Positions 1-11,917 of a DNA stretch of 64,000 bases are shown piece by piece (within the stretch, counting starts at the first letter, position 1; every line of letters starts with the position of its first letter). This DNA is from Romanomermis culicivorax. Lineage: Eukaryota > Nematoda > Enoplea > Mermithida > Mermithidae. The notes beneath the pieces were generated by a model. That model did no database searches, was not told where the DNA came from, and was given only the letters and a program-made list of their open reading frames with translations. The position numbers and the translations under genes are program-made. The stretch spans positions 62,001 through 126,000 of the forward strand of contig CAWUHX010000279.1 of the NCBI GenBank assembly GCA_963922205.1, in the 5' to 3' direction.

Positions 1-822
1 ATCAATGATTTCAGAATAAATGGAGTATAGTGAGCCTGATGACATATGATACAATCACTTAGAAAATAAATCAAGTGTGAGAAATTTTGGAGTAAAAACA
101 TCTACAGTTATGGCGTGAATGATTAACGAATTAGACACATTTTTGACATTATTCTTCCATTTGCAAGGATTCTACACGAGGATTCTATAAGAAGTGTCTC
201 TTATGACACCTTCCTGAGAGATTTCACACCATCAGATCACATGGACAAATTAAAAATATTTTTTGATCAAACATTTCATGTGAAAGTCCAAAATGACACG
301 GCTATAGTAAATAATGCAAGTTCAGTATTTTTAAATCTTGATGAATGTGCTCGTTTGCCATGTACTTTGGCACGAAAAACATTCCGCATGAGAGTAAAAA
401 TTTACATAGCTACAGCAAGTACTGAACGTTCAGTATTTTTAAACCTCGGATAATGTGCAGGTCCCATGAAAGTCTATAATTATACATGAGAGTGTCTGTA
501 TGCAGTACTAGAGAAATTTTGACGATTTGATCAGGTTATTAAAGAAAATAATCAACTTGTCTGATCAATTGTAAATAAAATTCTTTTTTATAAGCTGATG
601 ACCACTGAAAGTAGGTAATTGAAGTGACAACTGTTGTCAATCAATAAGTCATGAGCAGCGAGTGGGAGACCAAACACGAACCAAGATTACAAAAAATCGT
701 TAAGAATTTAGAAAATGACCTTTTTGGAACAAAAAGGCATTTCAAGGGGTAAATTGGCATTTTTCAAGGTTCAGACCAATGGTCAGGGTTCAAGCCGTAT
801 ACCTGCCTTTATGGGCATATAT
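1..822. other. No gene seen; presumed distal PRODH intron
   Basis: AT-rich sequence with no credible exon on either strand. Because PRODH exon 5 ends at a good donor at 2201 and its last exon is missing, this stretch together with element D1 probably lies inside the final PRODH intron. Confidence 0.5.
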
Positions 823-1834
823 CAGAGGTCCCCAAGGTCGAAAATTCAGTTAGGGGTAAAATCGTAAATTTTGAGGGTAGTACTTGACATGCCCGCGCGC
901 CGTACCATGACCTTTTTTTTGCTCCCCGCTTTATTACAGTGGGGGTGGTGTGGGCACTTTCACCACAAAACAATTCTTCACTTACAAAAATGAATAACTC
1001 CCCTGCTTTTTAAAACCCTTTACTATTTAAACCCCATTTTCCACCTCCCACGCACAGAATGGCCACACTTCTGGAAATTTTCGTGTCAACTGATTCCTGC
1101 ACATTTCAAAAATTGGGCACATTGGAACCATTATTTGGACCAGAATCATCAGGGGTATGAGCACGTTCAATCACTAATAAGGGTTGTAACAGTGCTTCCA
1201 ATTGGAAGTGCTGATGTCGAATGTGGCTTTATTATTAATCACATTTGATTATGAATCACGAGTTTGAAAGCAGGTACCGTTCCCGCGCTCATGTGCATCC
1301 CCGTCAACGGACCTTGGATGTCTCAACTCAAAGCAGGAAAGTATGCCACAACTTGGGTGGAGAATTATAACCTAATGCACACAGAAGACCTAACACAGAA
1401 GCGGGAAAAAGGAAAGGAGGGGATGAAGGGGAAGAATTTTAAGAACATTATGTTTTTTTCCAAAGGGGCGATTTTTTGATAAATCACATATTTAAATAAC
1501 TCATTATTTGATCTCCTAATTATATATAAAATGACATTCTACAAGTAGTATATATAAATGTGCTGTTATCCTTTCCTAAAAATCGCTATATGGCACAGAA
1601 GTTGCATACTTTTCCATTATCATCTGCTCAGTAAATGTGTCAAAAAGACCGGAGAGTAATTCCTCTCAAGCACACATTGTGCAATTTTTCTCGAATTACT
1701 ATACCCTACCGGGGATGAGGTCTACCAAAATTTTTACCAAAAAAATTTTTTTGCAATAGTGGGCTGTTTTTACCCGGGTAGTAAATGAGTTTCCAAACCT
1801 AAGACCGTAGTAATACCCCCCATGGGGTGCTCTG
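823..1834 (+). mobile_element. hAT-family element D1 (ends CAGAGGTCCCC / GGGGTGCTCTG)
   Basis: Inverted ends CAGAGGTCCCCA and TGGGGTGCTCTG are flanked by GCATATAT (815-822) and GCATATAG (1835-1842), an 8-bp duplication with one mismatch. Around 1190-1245 the plus strand shows a broken reading like VLPIGSADVECGF, the conserved C-terminal (dimerisation) motif of hAT transposases. Frameshifts and stops make it inactive. Same family as D2 to D5. Confidence 0.8.
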
Positions 1835-2201
1835 GCATATAGACTAATAACCTGCGGCATGTTGGGCTTGTTGAACGTGCAAATATTGTCATTATAGATG
1901 AGAAAACAGACGCCTTCATAAGCGTCTTTACAGTAAGCTTACTTTGCAAAAGTCAAATAATTGTGGAAAAAATGTCACCAAAAATAGTGGTTTACTATGA
2001 ACAAGTACAGTTCATGGGCTTCTGTAGATATAGACATGCAATGTCAAGTCGAAAAACTAGAGCAGCTGCCTAATTGAGGAACAAGACCTCAATACCGTAG
2101 CTCTACTCGTTAAGGTACTAAAAGCTTTTTAAGCGGGCCGTTTTTTAGACCAGTTTTGTCCAAGATTGTCCAATACTGTCCAAGAGAACGTCACTTCTTA
2201 C

Positions 2202-4985
2202 TTCGATAATCTCTTTGAAAACACTGTCGTACATGACCGTAGTGGCGTCGTAATCCGGATTCACAGGATCTTCGTAATGCATGGCTCCGGCTCGCTCCCG
2301 TTCCTGCAGCATGTATGCGCCGCGGACCAATTTGGCGCCGAAATATAGGTCGTCGCGCCTGGCGATTTGCAGGTCGATTTTCACGTTACAAAGCGTCTTC
2401 TTCAAATAAGCTTGATACGTATTGAAAATAACAGGCTTTTTCTTATTGTACCTGCGAAAATGCATAAATTAAACACCAACCGACGATTACTGTCGTCGCA
2501 AATTTATCACTTGCGCATCAATTCTACAGTGAGACGACTTATGGCCGGTTGGAGATAAGTTTGTTCGGCGTCGACCATCATACGGACGTTTTTTTCTTGG
2601 GCGAATTCGGCTAAAATATCAATTCGGCGTATTAAATTTCGATATTGCGCTTCTTCCAGCTCTGAAAGATCCGGTATCAAAGATTCCACTTTACCCGTAC
2701 GTAAATTGACTATTTTGAACATTTTGGCTAATTTGAATTTTTGATCCAACAACCTGCTCCATTCGTAGATGTCCAGTTGACCATCGCCGTTGTGATCGCA
2801 TTCCTGAATAAATCAAAATTGTTGATGAATTTTCAATTTGCTTCGATTCAGAAAAACTAACCCTGAACCAGTCTTTCAACTCTTTGCTGTCAGTTTTGAG
2901 GCCTAATTCGTCCAAACGTTTGGCGAATTGTTCTTCGCTCAACTTGCATTCGGTCAAATTATTCAGATCGCTGCGAGTGAGCAGTTTGAAAAAATTTTGA
3001 TATTTTACGATAACATCGCTTAAACGGAGCAGTAGTTGAGGTCGACCTGAAAAAGCTAGAATCATGACCCGACAATTGAGCGCCGGACAATTGAGCGCCG
3101 ACAATTGAGCGCCGACAATTGAGCGCCGACAACTGAGCGCCAGACAACTGAGCGCCGTGACAACTGAGCGCCGAGACAACTGAGCGCCGAGACAATTGAG
3201 CGCCAGACAACTGAGCGCCGACAACTGAGCGCCGTGGCTTAGGCTTAGGCTTATGTTTATGCTTAGGCTTAGGCTTAGGCTTAGGCCTCAGTAAATGAAA
3301 AAAACGCTCAATTATAATGCATTAAATAGTCGGTGCTCAGTTGTCGGCGCTCAAATGTCTGACGCTCAGTTGTCGGCGCTCAACCGTCTCGCGCTCAGTT
3401 GTCACGGCGCTCAGTTGTCACGGCGCTCAGTTGTCACGCGGCTCAATTGTCCGGCGCTCAGTTGTCAGCGCTCAATTGTCGGCGCTCAATTGTCCGGCGC
3501 TCAATTGTCGGTGCACCAGCTAGAATATGTTTTTCTTGAAATGCAGTCAATAAATGATGGATTTTATTTTTACGACTTTTTGCTGAACCATAAACTGCTG
3601 CGAACGATTTTCGTGACTATGCTACTTTTGGTCAATTTTCAGTCTAAATGCAAGATTTGATTGATTTAACACAAACCTAAAGCTGTCATCTTGATCACGG
3701 AAAAACCAGTGCCGCCCGTATAGTCGGTCACAGCGCTGATGCAGTTCCGAAAAATTTCCATGTTGCGGTCGCATTCCGGTTCGCCTTCGTAAGTGTACGT
3801 TCTGGCGCTTATGACTCCTACTCGACGATCAACAATGCCACCGATGTCTAACACGAAAAGTAGCACATTCCTAAGATCATTTTTTATACACAATGCAAAT
3901 TGATGAAGCAAAAACGTGGAAAATTTTGTTAAGTAAGGTAACCACCAGAGTCAGGGTTCAGTTAAATCATCATCCTCATATAATGCTAACATCAGAAAGG
4001 GCTATGCACTTTCCAGAGACTTGTTCCGACGAATTTTCAGGACCTAATTGGTATATACATAAAATTTTGTGTTTACTGTATCATTTATTAGTCAAAGGCT
4101 TGTAGCTTAATTTTCTGATTTATCAACGATTTATAAACATGAGAAAATATAGATATCATTGGTATGAATAAACAATCATTTGTTGAAACCTCAAAAGGGG
4201 TCATACTAAATTTCAAAACACGTCAAAACCTAGACTACTTGATCAAATCTTCCTAAATTTTGTTTGATTTGAGTCTTTCAAATATTTTTTTTTGACAGTT
4301 CTCAATGTCAAAAATTATAATGCATGATTACTTTCGTCAATTTCGGATTGCAAACTCACTCGGTGGAGCTCGTGCTATGATAATTTTGAGTTATTCAGAC
4401 CATGTGACGCAAAATGCATGCTTTTTATAATCAATGGAAATTTTCGCTCGGTAAAATTGGATTTTTTAGAAATCTATTGTTTCAACAGTAAAGCTTGAAT
4501 GAACCTTCAATTTCCATTGATTTTTCCACCGTATCGACGTCAGCCTCGACGGAATAGTCCAAAATTGATTTGACGCCGAAAGCACGCAAACGATTTATCG
4601 ACGGCCGAATGTCTTTTTCGTTGGCGCCGGCCACGAAATGACCGTAAAACGACCAACGCATCAACGTTTCGAAAATACGTTGACCGAAGATTTTTTTCGT
4701 CGTATTCATCAACGTCAAATTGTGTTGAACCAAAGTTTCGTAGGAACACAAGTTCAAAACAATCAAGGCTCGCCAAAGGTCGAAATTGCTTTTCGATTTG
4801 AAAGCCTCTTGCGTGTCATTGAAAGACAAATCACCTAACCGCTTGAAGCACGTTTCGACGTCGTCGCCGTTCTGAGCGCTGTTGTTGGTCGCCGTCGACC
4901 TGGAGATGGCGTAAAAACGATTCCACACGTTTTTCAATAGGCACCGATGATTGGCCATGATTTTGAGGCTGAAGCGATCAGCCAT
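2202..4985 (-). CDS. PRODH: Proline dehydrogenase, mitochondrial (5' five exons; 3' end outside window)
   Basis: Oxidises proline to pyrroline-5-carboxylate with FAD in the mitochondrion. Coding exons (minus strand): 4985-4505, 3847-3677, 3046-2862, 2803-2511, 2451-2202. All junctions are GT-AG and the phases join in frame to 460 residues. Visible motifs: an EF-hand loop DHNGDGQLDIYE (282-293), VDAEQTY (356-362) and KLVRGAYM (417-424), the last two in the proline dehydrogenase barrel. Exon 5 ends at a clean GTAAGA donor. No continuation is found in 1-2200, so the C-terminal part (roughly 130-200 residues by family length) lies off the left edge behind an intron of at least 2.2 kb. The start at 4985 gives MADRFSLKIMANHRCLL; Met10 (4958) would give a more typical basic mitochondrial presequence. 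No frameshift was seen. Family assignment is secure; the start codon is not. Confidence 0.93.
3067..3515. repeat. Inverted minisatellite around a TTAGGC core, in PRODH intron 2
   Basis: From 3067 to 3236 about eleven copies of a 14-16 base unit GACAA(T/C)TGAGCGCC run head to tail. From about 3330 to 3515 about thirteen copies of its reverse complement (GGCGCTCAATTGTC) follow. Between them, 3237-3284 holds eight hexamers of GCTTAG, two of them variant, which is (TTAGGC)n. The whole can fold as a large imperfect cruciform. It fills most of the 629-bp intron between PRODH exons 2 and 3. Open frames here are artefacts of the repeat. Confidence 0.93.
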
Positions 4986-5134
4986 GTGAACTAATTTTAA
5001 TGATCTGTCAAAAAAGTTGCTTTACATCCCTCGTAGCAAAGTACGGTATGTAACTGGCGAAAAGCCGACAAATTCTTGCAAAATAATCAGTACCGTCTGT
5101 ATTATGGGCAGTTTCAATTTACATTATTGACGAG

Positions 5135-6211
5135 CAGTGTTTTTTTCTGCACAGTGCGGACTTTTTAGGCTTCGTGCAGAATTTTTTTTTGTGATTTCTG
5201 CGCTGGTGCATAATTTTTTGAGTCATGTGTTTGATCACATCGCATACATAAAAAATGCATTTTGGTGCATTTTAGAAGATCATAATCTCAAAATTTTCCA
5301 GCGCTTCGCGCCGATTAGACATTTAATAAGCATTATTATTTGTTTCCTAGCTCAGGCGCGGCTTCTAACATGTCTACCTTCACTTATCATTTAATCTTTA
5401 ATAGTTTTCATCAACTTAAACGTTTTATCTCATGTTTTGATTGGTAATTTTCAATATTTTTTTGATATTTAATGGAGATTCACATTTTCTAGAAAGATCA
5501 ATACGTCAAGTCTGTAATTTTTTTGAAGCGATTATTCCGTTCTTAACGTAAAATCAATTCAAAAGCTTCATGGAAGTAGTTTTCGGAAATTTCTACTCTT
5601 CTTACTCATATCTTTTCGGCCAAGTTCATGAGAGTTTGTGAATAAATTACTGGTTTTAAAATTTTTCAAATATAAAATTCTAGAAATTACGACTTTTGAA
5701 CACAAAATTCGAATCTAATTCTTGAAATAAATGTTCAGAAAATTGATTTACCAGCGTCGCAGAATGTCAATACCCAAAAAATTTTCTGGCGCTTCGCGCC
5801 GGAAATATTACCATCTTTTTTGGGCTCTTACTTTTCATCATAGAGGACTTAACCGTCGATTTCTCATATTCAAAGTCATTATTCTCTTGGATAGTTTGCT
5901 GGAAAATTTGTTCCACACTGCCTGTAGATAAGACTTCGATCAAACTTAAAAACTTTAAATGTTTTCTCAATTTTAATGAATTGATGGCTCTAAAAAACAG
6001 CAAAGCTCAAAAATACATACATAAAGCGTCTATGAGCATTTTTAAGCGAAAAACGACTTCGGAAAAATGGGGAAACAAATTTTGACTGCTTCCCCTTTTT
6101 GAGGAAAAGGCCCCGGGGGAAAACAGTGGTAACAGGAGAAAACCGCAGTGCAGAAACTTTTTTTGGCTTTTCTGTACTATGCAGAAAGCCCGGTGCAGAA
6201 AAAAAACTCTG
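5135..6211 (+). mobile_element. Family E non-autonomous element, copy E1, 150 bp upstream of PRODH
   Basis: Ends CAGTGTTTTTTTCTGCAC and GTGCAGAAAAAAAACTCTG are inverted. TTGACGAG (5127-5134) and CTGACGAG (6212-6219) are an 8-bp duplication with one mismatch. Inside are the recurrent family-E sequence, a GGCGCTTCGCGCC hairpin near 5788-5801 and a second half-site near 5303. No coding capacity. It lies directly upstream of the PRODH start (4985), so it may carry or displace promoter sequence. Confidence 0.8.
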
Positions 6212-6817
6212 CTGACGAGAGAAAGTCTTCAGGCGTAAATTTCGAATATCTAGATGTCATACTGCATTCGATAGCCTATAGGCATTCGAATAATGTTACA
6301 GTCATCTTTTTTGTCTATAAGCTATATTTACACTGAAATTTGCATATGTGGCTTACAGTGGTAAGTTCGCCTATACGCGATCTGGGAAGCCGAAAAAGTT
6401 TAGAAGATGCTGAGACTACTGATCGAACGATGGGGACTTTCAGCCCACCGCGACCGATGCATCGGCCAGGGTTCATCGATGCTTAGGCCATAAAATGTAG
6501 AAAATATAAAAAAACAGAATTTTTTTCAAAATGTGAAGCTTTTTTCTAACAAATTTGAGTTTCAGAATAGAAAACAAAATTCGCAATCATCTAACAAACC
6601 TTTTAAGCATCTGAAATGCTTTTTTCGGGTAATTTCAGTAATTATAAATTCATACATTATACAACATACAACATACACACGGTAAATTCATACAACGAAG
6701 CAACGTATGAGATGACAGAACTTTGAATCAACCAATGGTCAAAAAAGCAATCATAGGTTCACCATATCTACATAAACTCCATTGGATCACCTGGTGCCGG
6801 CCAGGCATAAGTGTTAA

Positions 6818-8084
6818 GGCCCTGTCATACTTCACCGTGAGGTACCGCGCGGCGCCGCTTTTCTACTTTCGGATTTTGCTCTGTGAATAAAAAGGTTCTT
6901 GAAAAATTTGCAAGCACTCTTGTTTTTTATCGTTTTTGGAGCTGCTAATTGCACTGGGCTTATTGCTAAGACAAAATCAGGGCCGGAAAACGTGTTTACA
7001 CCTACTTTCCATATTAATAACTTTTCTACATTCATATCTCCATTGTAAATTATGTAATCACAGCACAACCTATAGTCTCTTTTGCAGGAAATGCTTGTGA
7101 ATAAAAAAGTAGAAAGCAAGTATCATTCTACATTTATATAATTTACAGAGTCTGCTCAACCAATCCTCACGAATTTTTTACTCCAAAAATGCTTTAGAAA
7201 ACGGTTTGTGTAAACGACTTTGAGGGCGGTCTATTTTTTTGTCCATTTTTCAATTTAGGAAGAGTTTATAAAAACGAACTTTACATATTTCCAATCCTCC
7301 TGAAAATCTATTTCCGAAAACGTCACCCCTGGGATAAAATTAAACTCCACTGGGAAAATTTCTGAGTGCACGGCCAAAACTTGTCCATCATGGATTTTTC
7401 AGGATGTAGGATGAATTTTTCGGAATGTAGCATACATGCACGTTGGGGAGGGGGTTGGGGGTATTTACCCCCCCAACAATGATTGAGAAGATGACGAACG
7501 AAAAAATGATCAAGAGAGAAGAGAAAGTCATCAAAAGAATGAAAATGATACCATAGTTGGACGATCTCTCTAAACGAAGCATACATGATTCAAAGAAGTA
7601 GCGTAAAACAAAAAATGCTGTCCAAGCGAATAATTTCACATATTTGGCTAATATAGGTCGAAAAACATGCTGCTCGGATGTTCTTCTCGTTATAACGAAC
7701 GAAAAAAATTCTATCCCACCCGATGTACTGGCTGAGTCCCCACAGAATATCTATGTTGTGCATGAATGATTAAGAGGCATGATAAAATAATACTTGAAAA
7801 GTGTCATAATTCACAATTAATGCACAAAATATGATTGAACTGCATATACATATGTTATAGTATGCATCAATATGTTATAGCAACAATATAACAATATATT
7901 ACAGCTTTATAACACATGAATTGTCCGAAAATTTCGTTTGAGTTGAACTTTGAAAGCGGTACCGCCCGGGAAAATCTATTCATACTTCCCAGGCGGCACC
8001 GGGTGGCGCTGCGCGGCACTGCTTTATAGTATGAATAGGACAAGCGGCGCCGCGCGGTACCTCGCGGTGAAGTATGACAGGGCC
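6818..8084. mobile_element. Element I1 with 40-bp GC-rich inverted ends at a TTAA-like site
   Basis: The left end begins GGCCCTGTCATACTTCACCG. The right end is its reverse complement with one or two changes over about 40 bp, including GGTACCGCGCGGCGCCGC. It is flanked by TTAA (6814-6817) on the left and TTTA on the right, which fits a decayed piggyBac-type TTAA duplication. No transposase was recognised. A C-family element lies inside. Confidence 0.72.
7431..7768 (+). mobile_element. Family C element C1 (CATACATGCAC ends)
   Basis: Starts CATACATGCACG, followed by G and C runs, and ends GTGCATGAATG. It shares its body (for example CAACAATGATTGAGAAGATG) with C3 at 50109. No target duplication is visible, so this copy is probably degraded. 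It is nested in element I1. Confidence 0.6.
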
Positions 8085-10246
8085 TTTAGTTGGATTGTTC
8101 GCTCGTGGCAGGTTAGTTTAGTCCATGATAACATGCCGTTCTTCTTGTTATATTTAAATTCTTCCTCTTCTAATCCTGTTGAAACTGTTTACAGAAAGCA
8201 TAATCAGGTGCTGGATTACGATCGATCTCCTGCGGTCGTCTGGTAGAGAGTTACATCCAGCTGGGTATATTTTCACAACTTTTCTATAACTTTTTTTGAA
8301 AATGTAAACTGCAGAAAGATATGTTGTTTTTTGGTTTCTAACAAAAATTCGCTCGTACTGGTCACATTTTTTAATATTGTATTGGCTTGCTGGTTGGATG
8401 GTCAAAGACGGAGATCATTCACCGCAAAAACGTTTCAGAGAGATGCTCCATCATTTTAAGGTTAATGAAAAAGCTGTTTATTAGGTCTATTTTCAAACAT
8501 GAGTGGCTGCGGTTCGTCAGCTTCCATCTATTACGACATACAGGCAGGAGATATAAAATGCTATCATATTTTTGTTGGCGAAAAATATCTTTGGCCTTGT
8601 TCTTTTTTACAATGAAGCCAAAACATTACAAAGGAAAATGACCATTCAAAATTCGTCACATTCTGTTTACCAATTACTTATTTATCAGCGATTTCCGCTT
8701 CCAAATATTTTGGTTAAAAGTTGGTGTGCAATTTTGGCTAGGCTTTTCAGTGGCACTGTGCGCACAGGATACCTCAATCAAAAGACAGTCAGATCAAACA
8801 GAAAAAAACTTGTTCGATAAATTGATTTTGTATGACAACACTTTGTTTTTATGCAACGAAATACTAACTTATTCGTTCTAAATGACCGACATAAATCATA
8901 GAAAACCATAGGCCTAAAATCTAATAATCGATGCATCGCTCGATTACTAACTGAGATGCATTAAACAGATATTTGGAAGCACTATTATCATGTTCATTTG
9001 AAGAATCGCACATCTTAAATATTCTATGGGCTGGGTAATTCTGTACATTGATGACTTCAAGAGCTCACAGATCAGATTGCCTTCGTCTTAGAAACTTTTC
9101 TTATGTCAATGAGCTTTATCGAATGCACTTTTTACTTGTCAATATCTTCGATTGTTTGGCACATTATTCACTAATATTATTTGGGTTGCTGAGCGTTATC
9201 GAATGCAGTATAACACAAAGCATTTTAGAATTGCAGACCCTCCCACATAAGATTTGCTCCATTCATATGAATCCTCATAACTTTTCTACCTTTTCCAGTA
9301 ATATTATAGCTAGAATTTCATTTTTTCGACGTCAGCGAAATGGCTAAATTTTTTTTGCAGATAATTTTTCGAAAATTACAAAAGAATAAAGGAATTCGGA
9401 GGATGAATTTCAATGAATATGTTAAGAATTTATTTACTTTTTCAATTTTTAAAAATGTACCGATTTTTCGATAGAAAGAAGAATTGTAGAAAGCAGATTT
9501 AAATGACGTTAACAAAAACGAAAACTGCAGTTCGGAGAAAAATCAGGACCTAAAAGACGTAGGTGCACAATATACCACAAAAACTTTCGTGCAGGAACGG
9601 CTGAAAAATCGAAATTGAACTTGAAGAACTATTTTTTTCATTGCGAGCGGAAAACTATGGACAACGAAATCATATCATGGGGGGGAGGCGTAGGAAAATC
9701 AATAAACACGTGCGCAGTTGGAAAGCGCGAATTGAAGAATAACAGCGAAGAGGCATACATAGCCGTATTTGCACAAAAGAGAAAAACAGCTCCACTAACA
9801 AACACCTGTTGCAAAACTAGCCACTTTTAGGAAGAAAAAGCACGTGCTTACGGGTTAGATAAATATCCAATGCACCATCATACCTATTGTTCAAGACAGA
9901 CTAACGTCTGTTTTCCACATAAAAGGCTTGTAAATCAAAAAAGCATAAAAATTAGTACTGCCGTCGACTTCGTTTACACAAAGTTTTTAAGATAGAATTT
10001 TTTTCTGGAAAAGTTGCTCAACATTTTGGAATACGCTTCTCACAAATTTGTATGTTGACGCAGTTGCCAGGTCGATTCAGCCAACTGCATCATTCCAACC
10101 ACTGAGTCGATTACCCGTATAATTATAAATTTTTATGCATAGGTAGGGATTTAGGATCAGAAACCAATCATAAGTAACATTAGATGAAAGAATCGAAAAT
10201 GAAAAAATTTATAAAAAAAAAAAAATCAAATATAATTATGCATCGG
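8085..10246. other. No gene or named element recognised
   Basis: Several open frames of 65-99 codons occur on both strands, but none has recognisable motifs, good splice context or amino-acid composition of a conserved protein. Probably decayed repeat or unique intergenic DNA. Confidence 0.4.
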
Positions 10247-10985
10247 CAGGTATACTTGAAAAAAATCGTTTCCTCTTGAAAAAAATTGTAACCATTTGAA
10301 AAAACTCGTGACCTTCGAATATACATGCTCAGCATAGAAATTCTGCTGGGGATCAGCCAGCACACGTTCGTGATAACGAAAAGAAAGGTCTTCTAACATC
10401 CAAGCAGCAAATTCTTCAACCTATATTGGTTGATTGTGTGAAATTATTTGATTGGACAGCATTTTTTAAAGTTTAATATTCTTTGAAGCAAATATGCTTC
10501 TTTAAGAAAAATCGTTCAACTGCAGCATCTTTTTCATTTTTATGACATTTTTCTCTTTCCCTCTAGCTCATTTTCCTTCGTGATCTTCTCAATCATTGCT
10601 GGGGGGGGGTCAAATCTGCTGGGGGTTGGCAAGAATCTGTTGGGGTCAATCAAAATCTGCTGAGGGCCAACCCCCCCAAATCCCCAACGTAAATGTATGC
10701 CTTGGAACATGATACACAGGATTTTTTCAATATGCATCGCAAGAATTTCAAGATGCCTCGAAAAATGTTCGAGATGCATCGCGTAAAAAAATCAAGATGC
10801 GAGTTTCTCGTTGTTCGACTTTCTTTTCAAGTGCATTGCAATTTTTTTAATGCATCGCATTTTTTCATGACAATCTTGAAAACAAATCGAAATTCCATTG
10901 TGAAAAAGAATCAAGATGTCATCTTAAAAAAATAAGGATCCCATTTTAGAAAAAATCAAGATTCTTGAAAAAATTAAGATAGGCG
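10247..10985 (+). repeat. Degenerate CTTGAAAAAAATC-type array split by element C2
   Basis: 10247-10319 and 10708-10985 are made of diverged units around AAAAAAATCAAGATGC and CTTGAAAAAAATCG. The array is interrupted by the 380-bp element C2, whose 8-bp target duplication lies at the break. Confidence 0.6.
10320..10699 (-). mobile_element. Family C element C2
   Basis: Ends TATACATGCTCAGCATAG and GTAAATGTATG are degraded forms of the CATACATG inverted ends. CCTTCGAA (10312-10319) and CCTTGGAA (10700-10707) match at 7 of 8 bases. It contains the family's C/G runs (around 10605-10620 and 10671-10677). Confidence 0.7.
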
Positions 10986-11909
10986 GCACTTCAAAGGATG
11001 AAAATTTCTGAAACTAGCCAATCAACGCCGTTGCTCCACTTCCTGTTTTTATACCTGTGTGACGTCAACTGTACTGAAAATGACGTCAGATACCGTAAGA
11101 GAAAGTGGGCTCAGACAGAATTAATGATGTGTATGTCTGAAAAAAACGAACTGTCTGAAGTTGACGTACCTATAAAAAATGTATGCAAATTTACATGGAA
11201 AAATACCTACAGTAATCTACAGTACAAAATTTACTAACATATACAAACTTATCATTTTTTGACTTCTGGTCACACATGCGGGAATCCTTCAAATTGGATT
11301 TCTAAGGTCACGGCTTGTTGGCGGACAATTCTTTGAGAAAGATTTTTTATCTAAAAGCCGCGTAAAAGATATTGCCAACAGTGCCATTCTTTGTCATTTT
11401 CCGGCTCACATGCATTTTATAAAAACAGACTATGAATTTCCTGTACATTGGCAAAAGTTGCTAAATTTCTGTCCCAAGAATCGTTCACACAATATATTTG
11501 TATGGCAAAAATTTTTACTCCAAAATGTTGTATAAGTCGTCATCAACAAAATGCTGCTTTTACGCGGCAAATAATTTAACAGAATGGCACCAATATGAAA
11601 TAGTACTTGTTTTCCAATCTTGAAATTCATGATCGTTTCAAGAAAAAAAGAATATACTGGTAAAATTAGCAGTTTATTCTGTTCAACTTGTTGAAGATCC
11701 AATGTAAGCGTCGCTATCGCAACGAATTATTAGGAGAAACATGATGTAGAAAAATTACGATATAAGATTCCAGGAACATTTGCATGGTTTTTTCATCTGG
11801 CATATTCCTTCCGAATTAGTTATTAATCATGTCAAACTACAAGTTTAACTTGTATGTTTATAAAATAATCGTCGCACGTCTATTACTGTAGAAATATCAC
11901 GTTTGCGGT
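10986..11909. other. No gene or named element recognised
   Basis: AT-rich. Two open frames of 79 and 90 codons (near 10998-11237 plus and 11430-11702 minus) have no recognisable motif and are treated as chance. Confidence 0.4.
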
Positions 11910-11917
11910 GTCGTCGT

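Noticed and set aside
1..2200. Missing PRODH C-terminal exon
   Set aside because: Scanned the minus-strand frames for the expected C-terminal blocks and found none; the exon must lie outside the window.
2691..3224. 177-codon minus frame with repeated SALNC/GAQLS peptides, and similar plus frames at 3295-3660
   Set aside because: The peptide repeats come from the intronic minisatellite; only the part from 3046 leftwards is true PRODH exon sequence.
3237..3284. Chromosome end (telomere)
   Set aside because: Only eight hexamers, inside a gene intron with unique sequence on both sides; too short and internal to be a telomere.
6440..6480. GATGCATCGGCC palindromic sequence as another end of a G-type hAT element
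   Set aside because: A partner end and octamer duplication could not be found nearby, so no element was called.
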